Source of the DNA: Zygnema cylindricum
Taxonomy: Eukaryota > Streptophyta > Zygnematophyceae > Zygnematales > Zygnemataceae
DNA length: 12,585 bases
Assembly: GCA_037447655.1 (NCBI GenBank)
Contig: JBBHKE010001320.1
Coordinates: forward strand, 178,146-190,730
Direction: 5' to 3'
The notes below the pieces were generated by a model. The model made no database searches and was not told the origin of the DNA. It worked only from the letters and a program-made list of their open reading frames with translations. The first letter of the stretch is position 1, and each line of letters starts with the position of its first letter. Below, one piece after another: positions 7,929 to 12,585 of this stretch. Position numbers and translations under genes: made by a program.

Positions 7929-8208
7929 GACCTCTAAGAGGAAAGAAAAAGTTTCTTGCGACTCAGGTACACGAGGATGCATATGACGACGATGACAGTG
8001 AGCTTTTGCTGGATGAGAAGTTGGAGGCAAAGACCGAGGTCAAAATTCCTCGAAAGCACAAGTGTGCTTTTGGAGGTTTGAAAGGTGAAGGAGGTTGGAT
8101 TGTGGATTCCAGTGCCTCAAAGGATAAGCACCTGTTCACTATGATGAGAAAGATTCCCACAATAGAGATAGAGTATGGGGATGGGAGGGTAGTCACACTA
8201 CTACGGTA
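7929..8208 (+). pseudogene. Gag C-terminus and start of copia protease (gag2 continued)
   Basis: This is the continuation of gag2 after the inserted element. It begins GPLRGKKKFLATQ, passes an acidic stretch (DAYDDDDSELLLDEK) and reaches GGWIVDSSASKDKHLF, the aspartic protease active-site region. Copia proteases have D-S/T-G here. The Asp codon (8105-8107) is present but the Gly position (8111-8113) is AGT, Ser, one transition away from GGT. Several residues usually found between the active site and the LFTMM block are missing. Homology ends about 8200 in YGDGRVVT, where an inverted copy of the gag start follows, so no integrase or reverse transcriptase belongs to this copy in the window. Confidence 0.8.
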
Positions 8209-8214
8209 GGATTC
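8209..8214. other. Inversion junction: protease against inverted gag start
   Basis: To the left the + strand reads protease. To the right the minus strand reads the start of gag (MEVSKL, 8232-8215). The breakpoint lies between about 8200 and 8214. Gag homology on the right lasts only 18 nt before it diverges from gag2. Confidence 0.6.
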
Positions 8215-8232
8215 CAACTTTGAGACCTCCAT
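8215..8232 (-). pseudogene. gag: Inverted gag start (gag2-type), 18 nt left
   Basis: ATG at 8232-8230 opens MEVSKL, identical in sequence to the first 18 nt of gag2 (1691-1708). It is preceded by an 82-nt leader, exactly as in gag2. It is cut off at the inversion junction and encodes nothing useful. Confidence 0.65.
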
Positions 8233-8314
8233 AGGACCTCAGCGTAAGCAACTCACACAAAGCCTCTAGGATAACCTTGACACCTTTGTCTTTCAAGACT
8301 AATGAATGATACCC

Positions 8315-9088
8315 TGGCAAACAAAAACCATGACAACCTTCACCCCTATTAAGCCAAGACTCCCCTGAGTCGATAGCAAAAAGAATCTCTAAATTTGCTC
8401 CCCTGAGCAGTAAGTTATGGAGGGTCAAAGTTGACCTTTTGTACAGAAGCTCTTTGGGAGAGAGGGTCCTATCTACCAATTTTTGATAAGTCCTATCTCT
8501 CTCTAAAATTTTATCTACTGGTGTACGGCACCAATCCTAATACAGTGCCGTACACAAAAGTACAACTGCCGGTGTAATTTATGTATGGATATTGTACGAC
8601 ATGGCCTAAATGTCGACACATGTCATATCCGATTTCAGTCCCGTAATCCCCGCAGATGCCGCGATCCAACGTAACCGTGCCACGTGTCATCCGATGTGGC
8701 GATGACCACGAACCGCCGAGAACCATTCCGCGATCTCGACTTTCTTTTCGGCCGTCCGATTCAATGCAAATTTCAATCGTAGCCGTCATAAATGCTTGTG
8801 CGGTATTTGTTTCGTAAAAGAAACAAAATGCGCGGTACTCCTTTTTTATCCATACCGAAATCCGTACGTTTACATAACTAGTTCTATGTATCCATAAACA
8901 TCCGCCGTTAAATGAATTTTCCTACGTGGCAACATTTAAATAAATATCAAACCCCATAGTATGTATCTTAACATCTAGACTTAACGGATAAGTCTACCGG
9001 TTGCCGACGTTTTGACGGTCGGCAAGTACCACGATCAAATCCAGGTTCTAACATACTCCTTTTAGCAAATTAACCTACCTATCCGTTG
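8315..9088 (-). mobile_element. Copia LTR3, inverted, lacking its first ~200 bp
   Basis: This is the minus-strand relative of LTR2. It shares the GATTTGATC block (GTGG follows), the TTTGTTTC hairpin (8806-8827), GACACGTGGCACG, GATATGACATGTGTC, TCAACTTTGACCCTCC, CTGCTCAGGGGAGCAAAT and a terminal CCA (CA at 8316-8315). The 5' portion aligning to LTR2 656-840 is absent: the LTR begins near GGATAG, directly beside a gag1-type start. One deletion probably removed both the end of gag1 and the beginning of this LTR. The candidate TATA position is mutated (GTACAAA). Confidence 0.7.
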
Positions 9089-9091
9089 AAA

Positions 9092-9106
9092 CTCTGTGTC
9101 CTCCAT
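9092..9106 (-). pseudogene. gag: Inverted gag start (gag1-type), five codons
   Basis: ATG at 9106-9104 opens MEDTE, matching MEDTD of gag1 after an identical 64-nt leader length. Homology is lost after about 15 nt, where LTR3 sequence takes over. Confidence 0.55.
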
Positions 9107-9300
9107 TGGACTACAGAGTACAAGGAGCCTCTAGATAGTTATTAACTAACCCACTTTCTATGGCAACCACTGCTACCCAAGCAGATAAGCAGACAATCTG
9201 ACTACACCCCTGTGCAGCCTGGACTCCGTTGATTGCGTCGGAAAAAAAATCTCTGAAAATGCCCAACCAGACGATAAGTTATAAGCCCGCAAAAATGCTA

Positions 9301-9307
9301 ATTTATA
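9301..9307 (-). promoter_or_regulatory. TATA box of LTRX
   Basis: TATAAAT on the minus strand lies 130 nt before the LTR end and 195 nt upstream of the gag1-type ATG. It is identical in sequence and relative place to the LTR1 box at 45-51. If active it would drive transcription leftwards through LTR3 into the antisense of the + strand gag2/protease. Confidence 0.5.
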
Positions 9308-9662
9308 CAACCTCTCAAAGAGAGAGAAGACCATCTACCATGTTTTTTTAAGTCCTTTCTCCCTCTCACAACCCCTATCTACTAACTCTACAAACGAATC
9401 AGAATACTGTACTGTACATAAAAGTACTATTGCCGATGTACTTTTTGTATGACCTTTGTACGACAAGGCCATTAAGCGGACGCGTGTCCATTTTCCACTC
9501 GTCCGTATGTTCTTCGGAATTCCCGCGACCGAATGTTATCTCTCCACGTGGCGCCAGGTCATGCCACGTCACTAAATGCCAAAGTGACTATTCCGGGATT
9601 TCGACGGTGATGTGCGCCGTTGGGTTTTACTCGAAATGGAATCTCAGCCGTTATAAATACTT

Positions 9663-9698
9663 GCGCAATATTTGTTTCGCTGTCGAAACAAAATGCGC
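9663..9698. repeat. Conserved LTR hairpin (LTRX copy, best preserved)
   Basis: TTTGTTTCG (9671-9679), loop CTGT, CGAAACAAA (9684-9692) form a perfect 9-bp stem, extended by GCGCA (9663-9667) pairing with TGCGC (9694-9698) across a small bulge. Sister copies are at 1091-1124 and 8806-8827. Confidence 0.6.
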
Positions 9699-9894
9699 GG
9701 TATCCGTTTCAAAGTAGCATCATACTTCGTACTTTATAAAACTGTATCTATGCATGCCGTATAGAGTTTCAATTAAATGATTTTGTTCCCTCCTAAATAA
9801 ATATATATTTATCACATACTATACCATTTAGCATTGGTCCTAGTCTTATAGGATTTAGTTGAACGTTATCACCCAACTTGACGAACGACAGGTA

Positions 9895-9911
9895 CCGGGA
9901 TCAAATCCCGG
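9895..9911. repeat. Perfect palindrome CCGGGAT-CAA-ATCCCGG
   Basis: Two 7-bp arms surround a 3-nt centre in LTRX. The matching blocks in LTR2 (about 875-897) and LTR3 (about 9030-9050) keep GATTTGATC but have lost part of the outer arms. It may be a protein-binding or structural site of the LTR; this is not established. Confidence 0.6.
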
Positions 9912-10124
9912 GTCGGTCACGTATATTTTTAGTAACCTACTAAAAATAACTGCGTGTTGAACTAAGGCAGCCATGGATCAACCACCCTCTCTATCCTTCA
10001 GTGACTACAACAAGTATGGGGGCTAGAGAGAGGAGGTGAAGGCAGGCTGTCCGTCCTTTTCTTTTCCTTTTATACTAACATATTTAAACCTAGAAAATAC
10101 TCCAGAAATCTATTAATTTCAACA

Positions 10125-10137
10125 TTCCCCTTATTTT
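10125..10137 (-). other. Polypurine tract of the minus-strand copia element
   Basis: On the minus strand AAAATAAGGGGAA lies between the stop codon of pol (10140-10138) and the TG of LTRX (10124). This is the normal place and composition of the primer for second-strand DNA synthesis. Confidence 0.8.
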
Positions 10138-10860
10138 CTAGTAAAATTTTACCTTCAGTTTTAGCCCACATTTTTCTCTAAAATATTTCAATTTAGGAGA
10201 GAGCACTGGTTTTGTCATCATATCAGCCACCATTTCCTCATCAGATCTATATACAAGATTCAGAATCTTATTCCCAACTTTTCCCTCACAAAACTCAATC
10301 TTATGTCCATATACTTAGCTTTAAAATGATGTTTTGGATTAGCTGCAATTGCAATGGTAGCTTGATTATAACAAAACACTTTATGCACTCCCTTTTTCAT
10401 ATACCCAAGTTCTTGCAGTAAGGATTTGACCCACATCAACTCTTTCAGAGCAGAAGAAGAGGCCATGTACTCAGCCTCTATAGTAGACTGAGCAACAACC
10501 TTTTGTTGCTTACTACTCTAACAGCATGCACCTTCCCCAACATACAACAGATACCCAGAAGTGCATCTTCTCATAAGTGCGTCCCCCTAACAGGCATCAC
10601 TCCAACTAGTGATGTCAGTGTGCTCCCCTCCCAAATGCAACCATAAATCTCTAGTTCCCACCAGATATCTCATGACTCTCTTGGTTGCCTCCCAGTCTCT
10701 CTTCCTAGGATCATTAAGACTTTTACTGAGTACTCTAACTGGTGCCGCTATGTCCGGCCTGGTATAGTTCATAAAATAGATTTAACAGTTTATAAAGTAG
10801 ATTAAACTTCCTACGACTTCATAAACTCTCTCTCCTCTGGACTCATCTGATCATCAAAGA
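10138..10860 (-). pseudogene. Copia pol, RT-RNase H connection and RNase H (broken)
   Basis: This is the C-terminal part of a copia polyprotein. After a frame change near 10860 it reads FDDQMSPEERE, then NYTRPDIAAPV and RVMRYLVGTRDLWL, the RT connection. RNase H follows: SWSDA, QQKVVAQSTIEAEYMASS, ALKELMWVKSLLQELG and a KHHFKAKYMDIRLSFVRE block. A shift near 10265 leads to the closing ADMMTKPVLSPKL and the stop TAG at 10140-10138. Damage includes a 21-bp tandem duplication (10766-10807), stop codons near 10588 and 10517, and the RNase H CDNQ motif changed to CYNQ (10370-10368, GAT to TAT). RNase H would remove the RNA template during reverse transcription; this copy cannot. Confidence 0.85.
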
Positions 10861-11679
10861 TCATAAGTCCTCCTTCTACACTCCCATCACTTACTTTTTC
10901 AAGTCTATGGGAGTGGTACAACTGTTAGCATTTTCCATCTGGAATTTCTCAAGCATATTTCCTATTGCTTCTTTTTGAGTAAGTTTGATAATCTTTTCCC
11001 CCCTATCTCTCTCCATTTAGATCCCCAACATATATTTTGCCTCCCCTAAATCCTTCATATCAAATTTGCACCTAAGATCTTTCTTTAGCCTATTGATCTT
11101 TTCCAAAGATTTACTCAACACAAGCAGATCATCCACATATATTGCAATAAAAATGACACCATTCTCATCTTCAAACATATAGATAGAATGGTCAGAGCTG
11201 ATACGGATATATCCCAGACCGGTAAGAAACTCATCTAGTTTCTTATTCCACTGTCGAGGAGCTTGTTTTAGTCCATATAAGGACTTTATGAGCCTTCAGA
11301 GTTTGCTCTCTTCTCCTTCTTCCATGAACCCCCCGGGTTGTTTCATGAAAATTTCTTCCTCTAACTCATCATTAAGAAAAGCAGTCTTAATGTCCATCTG
11401 GTGTATTTCCATGTCTTACGCTGTTGCCAAACTGAGGAGAATCCTTACTGATGGGAACCGAACAACTAGAGCAAAGGTCTCCTCATAGTCAATCCTCTAT
11501 TTTTGGGTGAACCCCTTCGCTACCAATCGAGCCTTATATCTCTCAATAGTATTATATGGGTTCAGTTTTAGTTTAAATACCCATTTACACCCAATAGGTT
11601 TTTTGTCTGGAGGACATTCCACTAGTTTCGAAGTATTTGTTTCCATGATAGAAGCCATCTCCTCATTTATGGCTCTAAT
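10861..11679 (-). pseudogene. Copia reverse transcriptase, stops but YVDD intact
   Basis: This RVT_2-type reverse transcriptase stays in the same frame as the upstream integrase. Motifs in order are IGCKWVFKLK, YKARLVAKGFTQK, IDYEETFA, MDIKTAFLN, KSLYGLKQAPRQWNKKL, and the catalytic IYVDDLLVLS with YVDD at 11139-11128. KFDMKDLGEAKYMLG follows. Premature stops lie at 11499-11497, 11418-11416, 11298-11296, 11019-11017, 10893-10891 and 10878-10876. At least two stand where Gln is usual (before DMEIH and MERD), consistent with CAA to TAA changes. The frame is lost near 10863. The gene would copy the element's RNA into DNA, but no product can be made from this copy. Confidence 0.88.
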
Positions 11680-12585
11680 CTATCTTTCTGTCTCTGGACT
11701 ATTCACTACCTCCGAGTAAGACCGAGGCTCATCTAGGTGAGATAGCTTAGTTACATTACGAGCGGCTTGTTTTTCCTGTATTCTTTTGCTGCTCCTCCTT
11801 CCTCCCTCAAACTTGGAAGCTGGAATGGATGGAAGTCTTAGATTTCTTCTCACTGTCTCATCGGCTCCCCTGTCCATGGAAGCCAGTTCTTGTCCGGCTT
11901 CTTCTATCTCCTCGAAGTCCATAGGAGAATGTGAGGTTTTCGGTGAGTCTCTTGTATCTTGGATCTCCCTTGAATATGCAATCACGATTTCACTCATGTC
12001 CGTTTTGGGAACGACCGGTTTCTCCTCACTTTCGGACTCAAATCTGATTCTTATCTTCTTTGTATATTTGAAGGGGTCAAATGACTTCTCTTCATCCATG
12101 ACAACTAAGTGTTTGACCAAAATGATATCTTTCTTTGCTAAGTCATAGACTTTATATCCCTTAACATCTTCATCATATCCCACAAAGTATCCAGGTTTTC
12201 CCTTAGCATCTAGTTTCCAGTTTTTCCTATCTGTGTCAAGACTCTAAACTTGGCTACGGAATACTTTAAGGTGGGAGATATCTGGTTTCCTTCCAACCCA
12301 TCTCTCATAAGGTGTCACTCCCTTTATAGCTGAGTTAAGGACTCTATTTTTAATGTAGTTGGCACAGTTCATTGCTTCTACCCAAAATCTCTTTCCTATT
12401 TTCTTGTCTGCCAACATATTGCATGCGCTATCTCCTAGTGTTCGATTGAATCTCTCAGCTACCCCATTTTGTTCCACGTTATATGGTACTGTTTTTTGGT
12501 GTTGCACTCCCTCATCTCTCAGATATTCCTCAAACTCGTTAGAGGTATATTCCCCCCCATTATCTCTCCTTATCCTCTTAATGGG
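11680..12585 (-). pseudogene. Copia integrase core and linker (5' end outside window)
   Basis: This is the C-terminal part of the rve-type integrase core, entering from the right edge. IRRDNGGEY carries the second catalytic Asp (codon 12564-12562), and EQNGVAERFNRTLG carries the catalytic Glu (12456-12454). FWVEAMNCANYIKNRVL, TPYERWVGRKPDISHLKVF and, after one in-frame TAG (12246-12244), KLDAKGKPGYFVGYDED follow, the conserved linker of copia polyproteins. An acidic, Ser/Glu-rich spacer then leads towards reverse transcriptase, with another stop at 11682-11680. The zinc-binding domain and first catalytic Asp lie beyond the window. Integrase joins the DNA copy to the host chromosome; this copy is interrupted. 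Confidence 0.88.

Larger units (their letters stand above)
9171..10124 (-). mobile_element. Copia LTRX, 3' LTR of the minus-strand pol element
   Basis: This 954-bp LTR starts TGTTGAAATT at 10124, directly after a polypurine tract and the end of pol, and ends ...GTAGCA at 9171. It contains the perfect palindrome CCGGGAT-CAA-ATCCCGG (9895-9911), the best copy of the TTTGTTTCG hairpin (9663-9698) and a TATA box at 9307-9301. A degenerate primer-binding site, a 64-nt leader and a gag1-type start follow. It therefore serves both as 3' LTR of the pol element and as 5' LTR of the next copy, the layout left by recombination between LTRs of neighbouring elements. Confidence 0.8.

Noticed and set aside
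8201-8479. 92-codon minus-strand open frame similar to part of 1240-1593 on the + strand
   Set aside because: It spans the end of LTR3 and the leader before gag. The + strand relative has a stop in the matching place, and the gag1-type copies are not open. It is LTR and leader sequence, not a gene.

Overview
The window looks like plant nuclear DNA made up entirely of decayed, nested LTR retrotransposons. Signs of a plant genome are Ty1/copia gag and pol remnants, LTRs bounded by TG...CA, 5-bp target-site duplications, an (AT)22 microsatellite, an A-tailed insert and telo-box motifs. I see no intact host gene, no structural RNA gene and no prokaryotic feature. The species cannot be named from this.

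Left arm (1-2671, + strand). The 3' end of one copia LTR (LTR1, 1-182) is followed by a leader and a broken gag (gag1, 247-655). At about 656 a second copia LTR begins (LTR2, 656-1608), followed by its leader and a second gag (gag2, from 1691) ending in a CCHC zinc knuckle. Gag1 stops where LTR2 starts, as expected if the LTR2/gag2 element inserted into gag1.

Centre (2672-7923). A non-coding LTR element of about 5.25 kb interrupts gag2. It is flanked by the 5-bp duplication CGGTG, and removing it with one CGGTG rejoins the gag2 reading frame. Its LTRs are 2672-5335 and 6372-7923, around an internal region of about 1 kb without retroviral-type genes (LARD-like). The 5' LTR contains a solo LTR of a related family (2865-4182, flanked by ACAGA). 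It also carries an A-tailed, CGATATATCG-rich segment in place of 308 bp of LTR.

Inversion (7929-9360). The end of gag2 and the start of the protease (7929-8208) stop abruptly against a minus-strand copy of the left arm: gag start, leader, LTR3, gag1-type start, leader, LTRX. Leader lengths are 64 nt for the gag1-type copies and 82 nt for the gag2-type copies in both arms, so the arms appear to be inverted copies of the same nested pair.

Right side (9171-12585, - strand). A copia pol pseudogene runs leftwards: integrase core, linker, reverse transcriptase with YVDD, and RNase H. A stop codon, a polypurine tract and a 954-bp 3' LTR (LTRX) follow. Several premature stops and frameshifts show that it is dead.

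I found no new enzyme or defence system. What is worth attention is the layered insertion history, which can be read base by base, the inverted nested pair, the non-coding LTR family and several small structural oddities in the LTRs.
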